The position numbers and the translations under genes are program-made. A model generated the notes under the pieces. It did not search any database and was not told where the DNA came from. It was given only the letters and a program-made list of their open reading frames with translations. Positions 9,033 through 18,146 of a stretch of DNA of 64,000 bases are shown here, piece by piece. The stretch is from Gammaproteobacteria bacterium (GTDB lineage Bacteria > Pseudomonadota > Gammaproteobacteria > Steroidobacterales > Steroidobacteraceae). The first letter of the stretch is position 1; every line of letters begins with the position of its first letter. Location of the stretch: contig PLUE01000024.1 of assembly GCA_003164785.1 (NCBI GenBank), forward strand, positions 27,922-91,921. The letters are read 5' to 3'.

Positions 9033-10340
9033 ATGAAATCAAGAATCACACTGGTTTTGCTGTTGATGCCTGTCTTCGCGCTCGCCGCAGCCGCGGACAT
9101 GATGCAGTGTCGGCAGATGGGCCTCTCCGTCTGCCCCACACCCTTCGACGCCGTCCTGCCGAAGCCCGAGGACATGCTGACCTGGAATCAGACGACACGC
9201 ATCGTCGGCTTTCGCAACACGTACCGACTCTATCAGGGCGATGCGTTTCACACGCTCGGCGCGCCGCCGTATCGGCTGCCGCGGGTCTCTCACAAGATGC
9301 CACCGCCGCGGTACGTCATGGACGGCAAAGTTCATGGCCTCGATGACTATGTACGGCGCGAGAACGTCACCGGCCTGCTGATTTTGAAGAACGGCCGGAT
9401 TGCATACGAATACTATGGGGGCGGGAATACCGACACGACGCTGTGGACGTCGCGTTCGGTGGCGAAATCCGTGGTCTCGATCTTGGTCGGCATGGCGATC
9501 AAGGAGGGCTTGATCGCATCGGTGGACGTGCCGGTGACGAAATATCTTCCCGAGCTTCGGGGAAGCGCATGGGAACACGTTACGTTGCGCGAGCTCCTGC
9601 AACATACCTCCGGCGTGGCTTGGAATGAGCACTACGCGGACCCGACGTCGGACTTCGCCCATCTCACCCGATGTGAAGCCGGTCCGGCGCCCTACGAATG
9701 CGTGCTGCACCTGGTCCAAACGTTGCAGAGCAAGCCGGGCGTGGGCCCGGGTGATGAATGGTCGTACAACACCGGCGGAGCGTGGCTCGTCGGTCGCGTG
9801 CTCGAAAAGGCGACGGGGACGACCATCGCCCATTATCTCGAGACCCGCCTGTGGAGCCGATTCGCCATGGAAAACGACGGCGTCTGGGAAGCACTCGTGA
9901 AGGGGCAGGTCGATATGGGCGGACACGGCTTCAATGCGACCCTGCGCGACTGGGGCCGGTTCGCGCTGTTCGTCGCCGATGGCGGCAAGCTCGCGAGCGG
10001 CGAAGAATTGTTGCCGCCGGACTGGATCGCGCAATCGACGGCGTGGACCCGGGCCAAGGGCTCGGTCACGGCGGCCGCGCCGGATGGGCAATTCGGCTAC
10101 CAGTGGTGGTTCGTGGCCCCCGATCCCGGCCGTGCCGGCGCCGGGCAGGCGATGAAAACATCCCGGCGCACATTCTGGGCCGAGGGAATCTACGGCCAGG
10201 TCATCGCGATCGACCCGACGGATCGGCTGGTCATGGTGCAATGGTCAACCTGGAAGGAGGCGGAAACGCCCGACTCGCTATACGATGAACAGGCGTTGTT
10301 CTTCAATGCGGTTTCCCACTCGCTTCAAGGTTTCGACTGA
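9033..10340 (+). CDS. Exported serine hydrolase, beta-lactamase/NylB-like
   Basis: This 435-residue protein starts with a signal peptide (MKSRITLVLLLMPVFALAAA). The core is a beta-lactamase-type serine hydrolase: Ser142-Val-Ala-Lys145 is the SxxK pair, and Tyr245 in SYNTGGAWLVG fits the second motif. The block LRELLQHTSGVAWNE is typical of class C-like esterases and 6-aminohexanoate-dimer hydrolase relatives. It probably acts in the periplasm on an amide or ester; the substrate is unknown. It sits alone between the MarR gene and a broken dipeptidase gene on the same strand, 11 bases downstream, which suggests a former two-gene unit of exported hydrolases. Confidence 0.85.
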   Translation: MKSRITLVLLLMPVFALAAAADMMQCRQMGLSVCPTPFDAVLPKPEDMLTWNQTTRIVGFRNTYRLYQGDAFHTLGAPPYRLPRVSHKMPPPRYVMDGKVHGLDDYVRRENVTGLLILKNGRIAYEYYGGGNTDTTLWTSRSVAKSVVSILVGMAIKEGLIASVDVPVTKYLPELRGSAWEHVTLRELLQHTSGVAWNEHYADPTSDFAHLTRCEAGPAPYECVLHLVQTLQSKPGVGPGDEWSYNTGGAWLVGRVLEKATGTTIAHYLETRLWSRFAMENDGVWEALVKGQVDMGGHGFNATLRDWGRFALFVADGGKLASGEELLPPDWIAQSTAWTRAKGSVTAAAPDGQFGYQWWFVAPDPGRAGAGQAMKTSRRTFWAEGIYGQVIAIDPTDRLVMVQWSTWKEAETPDSLYDEQALFFNAVSHSLQGFD

Positions 10341-10351
10341 GCGGAGCAGAC

Positions 10352-10687
10352 ATGATGGACAGAAGGGTGAGAATCGGCGTACTTCTGGCACTGCTCGTGT
10401 GCCTGCCCACGTGAGGTCATGCATCGGACACGGATTATCACGCCCGAGTCGTTCGCATCCTCAAGAGGACGCCGCTCATCGACGGGCACAATGACCTGCC
10501 ATGGGAAATTCGCGAGCGCTTCAAGGCCGGCCTCGAGGCGGTCGACCGTTACCCAGCGCTCCTCGAGGAACTGATGCGTCGCGGCTGGTCGGACGGCGAC
10601 ATCGCGAAGGTCGCCGGCGAGAATGTGCTGCGCGTCATGGCAGCCGCCGAGCAGGTCAGCGCGCGACTGCGCGCGAGCCGCCCCTAG
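10352..10687 (+). pseudogene. Membrane dipeptidase (peptidase M19) remnant, internal deletion
   Basis: From the ATG at 10352 (GGAG six bases before) the frame reads a signal peptide, then TGA at codon 21, then the M19 N-terminal sequence RILKRTPLIDGHNDLPWEIR, which holds the first metal ligands HxD. Twelve codons later it switches without a frame change to the M19 C-terminal sequence YPALLEELMRRGWSDGDIAK and ends at TAG 10685-10687. About 112 codons remain of roughly 400. The gene has therefore lost its centre in frame and gained an early stop. The TAG overlaps the stop of the convergent YjdM gene. Confidence 0.85.
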
Positions 10688-11028
10688 AGCTTGCGCAGAA
10701 AGCAGGCCTTGAGCATGAAGCTTCCCGCGTCCATCTTGCAGTCGACCGCATGGTCGCCGCCATCGACCAGACGAATGCTCTTCACCTTGGTGCCCACCTT
10801 GAGCGTGATCGACGAACCCTTGACCTTGAGATCTTTGATCAGCACGACGGCATCACCATTGGCCAAAACCGTGCCGTTCGCATCCTTGACATGCTCATTT
10901 TCCTCATCGTCGACGCTCGCGGCCTGCCGCGCAGGCCACTCGTGTCCACAGTCGGCGCAAACGAGATTGTCGCCGTCCGGATAAGTGTTTTCCAGGGCGC
11001 AGAGGGGGCAGTTCACGATGGCGTTCAT
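10684..11028 (-). CDS. yjdM: YjdM/PhnA family zinc-ribbon protein
   Basis: The 114-residue product has an N-terminal zinc ribbon (Cys7, Cys10, Cys24, Cys27) and the conserved PhnA-type C-terminal beta domain (ANGTVLANGDAVVLIKDLKVKG). Length and motifs match the YjdM family, formerly called PhnA; its biochemical role is not settled and it is not a phosphonoacetate hydrolase. It stands alone, convergent with the M19 pseudogene, and the two stop codons overlap within CTAG. Confidence 0.9.
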   Translation of the reverse strand: MNAIVNCPLCALENTYPDGDNLVCADCGHEWPARQAASVDDEENEHVKDANGTVLANGDAVVLIKDLKVKGSSITLKVGTKVKSIRLVDGGDHAVDCKMDAGSFMLKACFLRKL

Positions 11029-11220
11029 GGGGGATCATCTCGGCGGTCGAATCTCTCGGGGGCGCCATCTTAGCAGCCGCGGCCACCGGGAGCATTGGAG
11101 GTCATAGATTGTGACCTCCAATCCGGTTGTAAAAGTATCCTCACTGTCTGGCCGGGCTGCGGTGGCTCCGGCGCGACGCATGACTTAAAATCGCATCACT
11201 CGCGTCCCGGAGTGCCTAAC

Positions 11221-11640
11221 ATGACTGACAGCAATCATCTCTATACCGGCGGCTGCCTGTGCGGCGCGCTCCGCTACGAGGCCCGGTGTGAACCCCGATA
11301 TATGGGCTATTGTTACTGCGCCGATTGCCGCAAGGCGTCCGGATCCGGTTTCATCCCCTTCATGGGCTTCCCGAGCGCCGGCATGCACTTCATCGGTGAA
11401 CCGCGAACCTTCACGTCGAAGTCGGCGCGTGGCGGGAATGCGGACCGGAATTTCTGCGCGATTTGCGGCGGACTGGTGTTCGGCGGGGTGGTCGGCGTCT
11501 CGGACGAATTCACGATCTATGCGGGCTCGCTCGATGATCCATCGGCCTTTCGCCCGACGATCGCGATCTTCGCCCGTGACCGCCCAGCCTGGGTGACCAT
11601 ACCGGCCGGACTTACCGTATTCGAGACGATGCCTTCCTGA
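11221..11640 (+). CDS. GFA/CENP-V family zinc protein
   Basis: The protein has 139 residues and shows the GFA cysteine pattern: GGCLCGALRYE (Cys12, Cys14), CYCADCRK (Cys31, Cys33, Cys36) and CAICGG (Cys79, Cys82). The family includes glutathione-dependent formaldehyde-activating enzyme, but most members have no proven reaction. The ATG at 11221 is preferred over an upstream TTG because the domain begins just after it. It is convergent with the next SDR gene. Confidence 0.88.
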   Translation: MTDSNHLYTGGCLCGALRYEARCEPRYMGYCYCADCRKASGSGFIPFMGFPSAGMHFIGEPRTFTSKSARGGNADRNFCAICGGLVFGGVVGVSDEFTIYAGSLDDPSAFRPTIAIFARDRPAWVTIPAGLTVFETMPS

Positions 11641-11668
11641 CGAGCCTCCGCACCCCGGGCCGGAGTGG

Positions 11669-12400
11669 TCAATCGGTGCTTCCCACGAAAACGGTGCGGC
11701 CTGCGAAATTCGCATCAACCGCCGCATCGGCTATGGCCCGTGCGAACTCAGCCACGGTTGGTAACGACCCGACCTGCTCGCGCCGTGCCTGGGTAGTGCC
11801 CCGGCTGATGCGCTCCAAGAGACGCGGCGTGATGGTCCCCTCGATCAAGTCGCCGCTGACAACCGCAAGTCCGATACCCAGGGCATCGAACTCGGGTTGC
11901 CGACGCCGCAGGGCCTGCTCGCCCGCAAATTTGCTGGCGGCCACCGGCTCATAAGCGCCGACCATCCCCCGATCGGCATAGAAATGCGCCAAGTGACTCG
12001 TGACAAACACGATCCGTCCACCCGGCGGGATCAACCGGAGCGTCAGGTCGACGAGACGAACCTGCGCGGTGAGATTCAGTTGCATCGCATAGTCGGGAGG
12101 TTTGCCCTTTTCGAGCCCACCGCTCGCATTGAGAACCAGAATATTCAAGCCGCCGAACTCTGCTTCCACCGCATCGATCATCGACGCCACCGCGAAGTCA
12201 TTGGTGAGATCTGCCTGACTGACCAACGCACGCCGCCCCAACGCGCGAACCTGCTCGGCGACCTCTTCCCCGCGCGCGCGCTTGCTGTGATAGTTGACGA
12301 CGATGTCGTATCCCTTCTGCGCCAGTAACAGCGCAACGGACGCGCCGACTCCGCGGGAAGCGCCCGTGACCAGCGCCACTCGATTCCGGATAGTTGTCAA
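11669..12400 (-). CDS. SDR family oxidoreductase with unusual Tyr-Lys spacing
   Basis: With the TTG start at 12400 (CAGGAG six bases upstream) the protein has 243 residues. TGASRGVG at 12-19 binds NAD(P), and NASG at 91-94 replaces the usual NNAG. The catalytic area reads Ser135, then GAYEPVAASKFAG with Tyr150 and Lys157, so Tyr and Lys are seven residues apart instead of the usual four. I recall similar YEPVAxSK sequences in other SDRs, so this may be a subfamily trait. A second TTG lies at 12439 without support. Substrate unknown. Confidence 0.82.
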   Translation of the reverse strand: MTTIRNRVALVTGASRGVGASVALLLAQKGYDIVVNYHSKRARGEEVAEQVRALGRRALVSQADLTNDFAVASMIDAVEAEFGGLNILVLNASGGLEKGKPPDYAMQLNLTAQVRLVDLTLRLIPPGGRIVFVTSHLAHFYADRGMVGAYEPVAASKFAGEQALRRRQPEFDALGIGLAVVSGDLIEGTITPRLLERISRGTTQARREQVGSLPTVAEFARAIADAAVDANFAGRTVFVGSTD

Positions 12401-12456
12401 AATCCACTCCTGTAGCCGGGTTGGCCCGATTCTCGCCAACGATTGATGGAGCCCTG

Positions 12457-13029
12457 TTATCTACTGACGAGTCCCGGTTCTAACCCGGCGTCGCCAGTCA
12501 ACGTGCGATAGAAGTAGGTCGTGTCACACAGTCCACCCGACGGCCACAACGCGAAACCCGGCACGACGCCCACGCGCTGCCAACCCAGTCGGGCGTATAA
12601 CCGCTCAGCATCGCCGCTCGCGGTGTCGAGCACCAACAGCGATTTGCCGCTCTCGCGCGCCACCTTCTCGGCCGCCTTCAACAGCGCCTCGCCCAGGCCC
12701 CTGCGCCGCGCCCGGCGGTGCACCAGCATCTTCGACACGTCGGCGCGGTGCGGTTGATTTTCCGGCTGGTCGAGAATCAATTGCACCGTTCCCACGATGC
12801 CGTCGGCGTCTTCCGCCACCAACAGCGCTCGCTGACCCCGCGTCACGGCATCGGCCGCTCCGCGCCAGAAGCTCGACGCCTTGGCCATGCTGAGCGGGCT
12901 CATGAAGCTCACCGAGGCCCCACCCGCAACGCAATCGATCAGCACCTCGGCGAGCGCGATGATCTCGGCATCGCTGATGGTTTCGAGCCGCCGAATGACC
13001 GGCGCCGCGAGGTTGATTTCCGTCGACAC
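12457..13029 (-). CDS. GNAT family N-acetyltransferase
   Basis: This 190-residue protein has the GNAT acetyl-CoA loop RRRGLGEALLKAAE (R108-x-x-G111-x-G113) and the later motif LDTASGDAERLYARLGWQRVG, which is the strand-helix-strand end of the fold. The GTG at 13029 follows AGGAGAGG closely and gives the usual family length; a longer frame up to 13251 overlaps the divergent alkB and is not credible. It is divergent from alkB across about 70 bases. The acceptor substrate is unknown. Confidence 0.87.
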   Translation of the reverse strand: MSTEINLAAPVIRRLETISDAEIIALAEVLIDCVAGGASVSFMSPLSMAKASSFWRGAADAVTRGQRALLVAEDADGIVGTVQLILDQPENQPHRADVSKMLVHRRARRRGLGEALLKAAEKVARESGKSLLVLDTASGDAERLYARLGWQRVGVVPGFALWPSGGLCDTTYFYRTLTGDAGLEPGLVSR

Positions 13030-13100
13030 GTGAACCTCTCCTGTGTAAATGCAGCGTTTTCCAGCGTGGGCGAATTCGCCTATAATGCAAGCAACACCCC

Positions 13101-13760
13101 GTGAAAAACCACACGCTCGAGTTGTTTCCACCAGCGGCGCCCGACACCCGCCACGAGCCACTGGAGCCGGGTGCCTGGTTGTTGCGTGGCTTCGCACTGG
13201 CCGTGCAGATGCCATTGCTCGCCGCCATCGACCGCATCGCCGCGATCGCACCGTTCCGTCACCTGGAGACCCCGGGCGGCTTTCGCATGTCCGTGGGAAT
13301 GACCAATTGCGGCACCTTGGGCTGGGTCAGCGATCGCACCGGCTATCGGTACGATCCCTGCGATCCGCTGAGCGGCAGGCCGTGGGCTGCGATGCCACGG
13401 GTGTTCCTCGATCTCGCGAGATCGGCTGCCGACGTCGCCGGCTTTGCGGATTTCGAGCCCGACGCCTGCCTCGTCAATCGGTACGAACCGGGCTCCCGGC
13501 TCACGCTGCACCAGGACAGGAACGAACGCGGCTACTCGGACCCCATCGTCTCGGTCTCCCTGGGCCTACCGGCGGTGTTCCTGTTTGGGGGTGACTCGCG
13601 CAGCGACAAGCAACGGCGCATTCCGCTGCAGCACGGCGACGTCGTAGTGTGGGGCGGTCCCGCGCGAATGCGTTACCACGGTGTGCTGCCGTTGAAGGAA
13701 GGTCATCACGAGGCGACTGGCTCGCAACGCCTCAATCTGACTTTCCGCCGCGCGGGTTGA
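13101..13760 (+). CDS. alkB: DNA/RNA oxidative demethylase AlkB
   Basis: The protein has 219 residues, close to E. coli AlkB (216). The Fe(II) ligands are His137 and Asp139 (LHQDRNE) and His193 (RYHGVLPL); the 2-oxoglutarate arginines are Arg210 and Arg216 (RLNLTFRR). The motif NRYEPGSRLTLHQD is diagnostic. AlkB repairs 1-methyladenine and 3-methylcytosine by oxidative demethylation in the cytoplasm. The start is GTG. Its 3' end overlaps the convergent CYTH gene by 29 bases. No ada gene is nearby. Confidence 0.95.
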   Translation: MKNHTLELFPPAAPDTRHEPLEPGAWLLRGFALAVQMPLLAAIDRIAAIAPFRHLETPGGFRMSVGMTNCGTLGWVSDRTGYRYDPCDPLSGRPWAAMPRVFLDLARSAADVAGFADFEPDACLVNRYEPGSRLTLHQDRNERGYSDPIVSVSLGLPAVFLFGGDSRSDKQRRIPLQHGDVVVWGGPARMRYHGVLPLKEGHHEATGSQRLNLTFRRAG

Positions 13761-14274
13761 GCGATTGGCGGTTGAGCATGTCGACGTATGCATCGTCGAT
13801 CAACTGCTCGGGCCCCATACCGAGTTTTGCCATCAGAGCCTGAGCTTCCAGCACACCGGACTCGGACGTCTCATGGTCGTCGAGCACGACCTCGAGTTCC
13901 AGAAAGTCCCCCAGCTGCTCGACCCGGTCCAAATGCACCCTCGTTCGCCCGACGAGGAACAGTTTGCGGTGCTTGATCACCCGTCCGGCGGTGCCGTAAG
14001 CCAATGTCAGTGCTTCGCGCAGGGAATCCGGCGAGGCGGTGGGCGACCGCACATAAAAGGACTCCTTGGGGCCGGCTTGATCGGGGCGCCGATAGAAAAT
14101 GAGTTCGCCGCTATCGTGTGTAAACGTGCGCAGCTTGAGGCGACCGGACTCGCAGCGAAAAAAGGTATCGTCCTGTTCGATGTCGGTGGGACCCTGATCG
14201 GCGAGAGACGCCGCCCTGGGGATGAGCGCCTCGACGCTGGGGATGCGCGCCTTGATTTCGATGTTCTTCGCCAT
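13732..14274 (-). CDS. CYTH domain protein (class IV adenylate cyclase-like)
   Basis: The 180-residue product opens with NIEIKARIP, the ExExK-like signature of CYTH proteins, and has the alternating charged strands that line the triphosphate tunnel (RLKLRTF, ELIFYRRPD, FLELEVVLDD). Relatives act as CyaB-type adenylate cyclases or thiamine/inorganic triphosphatases; sequence alone does not separate these. It overlaps the convergent alkB tail and is divergent from the cupin gene across about 146 bases. Confidence 0.87.
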   Translation of the reverse strand: MAKNIEIKARIPSVEALIPRAASLADQGPTDIEQDDTFFRCESGRLKLRTFTHDSGELIFYRRPDQAGPKESFYVRSPTASPDSLREALTLAYGTAGRVIKHRKLFLVGRTRVHLDRVEQLGDFLELEVVLDDHETSESGVLEAQALMAKLGMGPEQLIDDAYVDMLNRQSLNPRGGKSD

Positions 14275-14420
14275 GACTCCCCCGACTATAAGACTAGTAC
14301 GGCAATACCTTGCGGGGCATCCCGTTCATCATGCATTTCCGTCAATGGTCGCGAAATCGCCCTTGCTCGTCTACGCTGGATCGCCAACCATACGCTCATC
14401 CACCAACCAAGGGGTTCGCC

Positions 14421-14915
14421 ATGCCAAAGGCCATCGATCTCGACTCCACCCGCACCGTCAGCGGCTCCCGGTATCCACCCCCCTATGACGAGCCGGTCGC
14501 CAAACGCTTCCGCCGCTGTCTCGGCGATGCCGCCGGGTTGACCCATTTTGGGGTCAATCTCACCCGCCTGCCGGGGGGCACCTGGTCCTCGCAACGCCAT
14601 TGGCATACGGCCGAGGACGAATTCATCTACGTGCTCGAGGGCGAACTCGTCCTGGTCACGGATTCAGGCGAGGAGTTGCTGCGCCCCGGTGATTGCGCCG
14701 GCTTCAAGGCCGGCATTGCCGACGGCCATCAATTGCAGAACCGCAGCGACCGGGATGCGCTGTTTCTCGAAGTAGGATCGCGCCGCCCCGACGACGATGA
14801 GGTGTCGTACCCGGACATCGACCTCAAGGCACTGAAAGGGCGTGAGGGCTACGCCCACCGCAATGGCGATCCTTACAGCAACACCAAACCGCGCAACCCT
14901 GCGACCGGACGCTGA
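14421..14915 (+). CDS. Cupin domain protein
   Basis: The protein has 164 residues with cupin motif 1 RHWHTAEDEFIYVLEGE (His60, His62, Glu66) and motif 2 around GDCAGFKAGIADGHQLQN. The two histidines and the glutamate fit metal binding. AAGGGGT lies six bases before the ATG at 14421; an earlier frame from 14310 is not supported. The aldo/keto reductase gene follows after 3 bases, so the two are one unit, perhaps sugar or small-carbonyl metabolism. The exact reaction is unknown. Confidence 0.87.
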   Translation: MPKAIDLDSTRTVSGSRYPPPYDEPVAKRFRRCLGDAAGLTHFGVNLTRLPGGTWSSQRHWHTAEDEFIYVLEGELVLVTDSGEELLRPGDCAGFKAGIADGHQLQNRSDRDALFLEVGSRRPDDDEVSYPDIDLKALKGREGYAHRNGDPYSNTKPRNPATGR

Positions 14916-14918
14916 GTC

Positions 14919-15890
14919 ATGGACTATACGACCTTGGGCAGCACCGGTTTACGCGTGTCGGTTGCGGGACTCGGATGCGGCGGCAACAGCCGGCTGGGGT
15001 TGGGCTCCGGTAAGAGCGAGACCGAGGCCATCGCGCTGGTGCGGATGGCGTACGACCTCGGCGTGAATTTCTTCGATACCGCCGAAGCCTACGGCACCGA
15101 GGAGGTCTTGGGCCGCGCGCTTCGCGGCATCCCGCGGGACCGTGTGGTGATCTCCTCGAAGAGCCGGATCGTCGATGCCAGAGGCGCGACCGTCCCGCCC
15201 GCGGCCATCCTCACCAGCCTCGACGACTCGCTGCGCAAGCTGGCCGTGGACACCATCGATGTATTTCATCTGCATGCCGTGCAACCCACGCATTACGACT
15301 ATGCCTTGAACGAGCTCGCACCGGCGCTGCTGCGCCAGAAGGAATTGGGCAAGATCAAGCACCTTGGGATCACCGAGACGCCGCCGCGCGATCCGCAGCA
15401 GGCGATGCTGAGTCGCGCGCTGCAGGACCCGTGCTGGGAGGTGATGATGCTCGCCTTCAGCATGATGAACCAGGGTCCGCGGCGTACCATTTTTCCGCTC
15501 TCGAAGGCACGGGGAGTGGGCACGTTGCTGATGTTCGTCGTGCGGAACCTGTTTTCGCGGCCCGAGGTGCTTGAGCAAACGATCGAGGACCTTGGGCGGA
15601 ACGGACTGCTTCCCGTGGGAACGACCCCGGGCGATCCCTTGGGATTTCTCATCCATGAAGGCGGCGCCTCCAGCCTGACCGATGCCGCGTATCGCTTCGC
15701 GCGTCACGAACCGGGCGCCGATGTGACCCTGTTTGGCACCGGCGATGAGCGCCATCTTCGCAGCAACGTGGAATCGCTCCTCAAGCCTCCGCTGCCCCAG
15801 GAGGACGTCGACAAGCTGCACGAGGTATTCGGCGCGCTGAGCGGCGTCGGACTGGTATTTCCCGACCGCACGCCGGCGCCCCTTCGTTGA
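14919..15890 (+). CDS. Aldo/keto reductase
   Basis: The protein has 323 residues with the AKR tetrad visible as Asp53, Tyr58 (FFDTAEAYGTEE), Lys81 (SSKS) and His119 (FHLHAV). The TIM-barrel start TTLGSTGLRVSVAGLGCGG is typical of the AKR11/12-like oxidoreductases. Cofactor should be NADPH. The gene begins 3 bases after the cupin stop. The C-terminal cofactor loop LFGTGDERHLRSNVESL is present. Substrate unknown. Confidence 0.88.
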   Translation: MDYTTLGSTGLRVSVAGLGCGGNSRLGLGSGKSETEAIALVRMAYDLGVNFFDTAEAYGTEEVLGRALRGIPRDRVVISSKSRIVDARGATVPPAAILTSLDDSLRKLAVDTIDVFHLHAVQPTHYDYALNELAPALLRQKELGKIKHLGITETPPRDPQQAMLSRALQDPCWEVMMLAFSMMNQGPRRTIFPLSKARGVGTLLMFVVRNLFSRPEVLEQTIEDLGRNGLLPVGTTPGDPLGFLIHEGGASSLTDAAYRFARHEPGADVTLFGTGDERHLRSNVESLLKPPLPQEDVDKLHEVFGALSGVGLVFPDRTPAPLR

Positions 15891-15905
15891 TCCAACGCGC
15901 GGCAA

Positions 15906-15953
15906 ACCCTGCCGTTCAGGGCAGGGTCAAGAGCGCGGACGGCGGAGCCGTCC
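15906..15953. terminator. Two hairpins between convergent genes
   Basis: ACCCTGCC/GGCAGGGT (15906-15927, 6-base loop) and GGACGGC/GCCGTCC (15937-15953, 3-base loop) lie between the stops of the aldo/keto reductase and malQ. There is no T tract on either side, so they may be bidirectional Rho-assisted terminators. Confidence 0.4.
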
Positions 15954-15965
15954 TGGACCCGCCGA

Positions 15966-18146
15966 TCATCCCCGCGCCCGCCCGATTTCCCCGAAAGACG
16001 CGTCGAAGTCCTGCCGCCCCACCATGTCCTCGACGTCCGACGTGACCTTCCGCTGCCAGTTCGGATACTGCCAGTCGGTGCCCGGGACGTTGACCGGATC
16101 CACCATCCCCAGCAGGTCCTCGATTTGCAGCGCCACCAGCACCGTGGGCGACCGCGCGAGGTAGACGTGCAGCGCATTGGCGAGTTCCGACGTGAACGGC
16201 TCCGACGGTGAGACAGGACAGGCCGGCCGCAGCCCCTGCTCGTCCAAGGCCGCCAACAAGGCGACCCGATCGGCGTCGCGTTCCCGCTGCACCTCATGCT
16301 CGATGTCCGCGGAGGGATAGAGATTCAGATGCCTGCGCAATTCGATGTCGCGCTCCTCCCAATAACCGCGCAGCGTCGGCATGTCATGCGTGGTCACCGT
16401 GCCGAGCGCGCGCCGCACGAATTCATCGGGGCGCCGAAATCGTCCGCCGATTCTCTCGAACAGCAGAACTTTGTAGTGGTACAGGCCATATTCAGGCATG
16501 GCGCGGCGCATCTCGTCGGGTACCACGCCCAGATCCTCGCCCACCACCAAACACGCGCCGCGAACGCTTTCGAGAGTCAACACGGTGAGCAGCTGATCGA
16601 GCGGATAGTGTACGTAGGCCCCGTCGACCGGCGAGTCGCCCGCCGCAACCCACCACAGGCGGAACAGGGACATCACGTGATCCAATCGCAGCGCGCCATA
16701 ATAATGCATGTTGTTGCGGATCAAGCGGACGAAGCCCTGCAGCTGCTGGGTCTGCATGATGAACGGATCCTGCGGCGGGATGCCCCACCCCTGCCCACGC
16801 AACGCCAACGGGTCCGGCGGCGCGCCGATCTCCGCGCCCATGCGGTAGCTGCTCTGATCCACCCATGTCTCCGATCCGCCGGGGTTCGAACCCACCGCGT
16901 AATCTCCGTATAAACCGATGGGCATCCCGAGTTCGCGGGTGAGCGCCTGCGCCTGGCGCAGCTGATCGTGCGCCAGCCATTGCAGATACATGTAAAACTG
17001 CACGTCCAGGGCATGGGTCGCCGCGAACTGGCGGGCGGCCGCGCCATTCACGTCGCGAAACTCGGCCGGCCAGCTCATCCATCCCGATGCGGTTCCCAGC
17101 GTCGTGCGGAAATGCTGATCCAGCGCATCGAAGTGGGCATGCGACTGCAGCAATGCTCCGCCGGCGGCGACGAACGCATGAAACTCCATCGCGCGCGCGG
17201 AGTCAGGCTCCAGGTGGCGATCGCAAAACTCGCGGAACAACAGCCTGAGAATCTCGAATTTCACGTCCGCCACACCGCGGTAGTCCACGAGACTCGCGGC
17301 GCGCAGTTCGACCAGCCGCTTCGCGAACTGCGGTTCGTCGACGCGCGCGCGTGCCGCCGCGCATTCGGGATATTCGGGCACGGCCGGTACGGCGATGTAC
17401 AAGACGTTCAGAAAGTGTCGGCTCGATGCACTGTAGGGACTGGACCGAGCAGGATCCGCGGGCGCCAGCGCGTGCAGCGGATTCAATCCGATGAAGCCCG
17501 CCCCGCGGGGCGCCAGCCAGCGAATATACTGCTCGAGATCCGCGAAATCGCCCATCCCCCAGTTCGCCCGGGATCGCAGCGTGTACAGTTGCACGGCGAC
17601 GCCCCACAAGCGCCTGCCCGCGACGATCGCGGCGGGTTCGTAACATTCGGACGGCGAGAGGATCAAGACGCAGCGATTGACCATGCCCGACAACGTGACC
17701 TGCAGCTCATGATAACCGGGCGGCAGATCGACCGGCAGTTCCAGCCGTCGGCGCGTCACCCAGGAGCCCGCGATTTCTCCGCGCCAAAGCTCGGGGCAAT
17801 CCGCGCTGGATACGACACCGTCGTGGCGGCCGCCATCCTCCAAGTCCACCGCCCAGACCAGGGTGGCGCCGAATTCGCGCGCGGGGATATTGATGTCTAA
17901 TCCGATGCGCGTGCCGTGCGCGGTCGCCACCGGCGGCAGCAACGAGCGCCACCGCGAAATCTCCAGTTCGTTCAATTCGGCGGCGAATGCGGTCGGATCG
18001 TTCACCGCGCAGCCCATGGCACGCAAAATGTCGACCTTGGTCTTGGTGGTGAAGGAGCGCAGTTCGCCGCGATAATCGTGATAGGCGTCGCCGATGCCGC
18101 GCAGGCGCGCCATTCTGTCGATCAGTGTCGTATCCAAGGTCAGCAC
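15966..18146 (-). CDS. malQ: 4-alpha-glucanotransferase (amylomaltase)
   Basis: This 726-residue GH77 enzyme moves alpha-1,4-glucan segments between maltodextrins. The nucleophile is Asp489 (GALRLDHVMS), the acid/base Glu537 (VVGEDLGVVP) and the third carboxylate Asp588 (TTHDMPTLRGYW). Residues 1-165 form an extra N-terminal beta domain as in the longer bacterial MalQ group. I chose the GTG at 18146, which overlaps the glgX stop by 7 bases; an earlier start at 18248 would run deep into glgX. It is the last gene of the glgB-glgX-malQ operon. Confidence 0.95.
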   Translation of the reverse strand: MLTLDTTLIDRMARLRGIGDAYHDYRGELRSFTTKTKVDILRAMGCAVNDPTAFAAELNELEISRWRSLLPPVATAHGTRIGLDINIPAREFGATLVWAVDLEDGGRHDGVVSSADCPELWRGEIAGSWVTRRRLELPVDLPPGYHELQVTLSGMVNRCVLILSPSECYEPAAIVAGRRLWGVAVQLYTLRSRANWGMGDFADLEQYIRWLAPRGAGFIGLNPLHALAPADPARSSPYSASSRHFLNVLYIAVPAVPEYPECAAARARVDEPQFAKRLVELRAASLVDYRGVADVKFEILRLLFREFCDRHLEPDSARAMEFHAFVAAGGALLQSHAHFDALDQHFRTTLGTASGWMSWPAEFRDVNGAAARQFAATHALDVQFYMYLQWLAHDQLRQAQALTRELGMPIGLYGDYAVGSNPGGSETWVDQSSYRMGAEIGAPPDPLALRGQGWGIPPQDPFIMQTQQLQGFVRLIRNNMHYYGALRLDHVMSLFRLWWVAAGDSPVDGAYVHYPLDQLLTVLTLESVRGACLVVGEDLGVVPDEMRRAMPEYGLYHYKVLLFERIGGRFRRPDEFVRRALGTVTTHDMPTLRGYWEERDIELRRHLNLYPSADIEHEVQRERDADRVALLAALDEQGLRPACPVSPSEPFTSELANALHVYLARSPTVLVALQIEDLLGMVDPVNVPGTDWQYPNWQRKVTSDVEDMVGRQDFDASFGEIGRARG

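Noticed and set aside
16880..16895. GGTTCGAACC-like T-loop sequence
   Set aside because: It lies in the malQ coding sequence and no tRNA cloverleaf can be formed around it.
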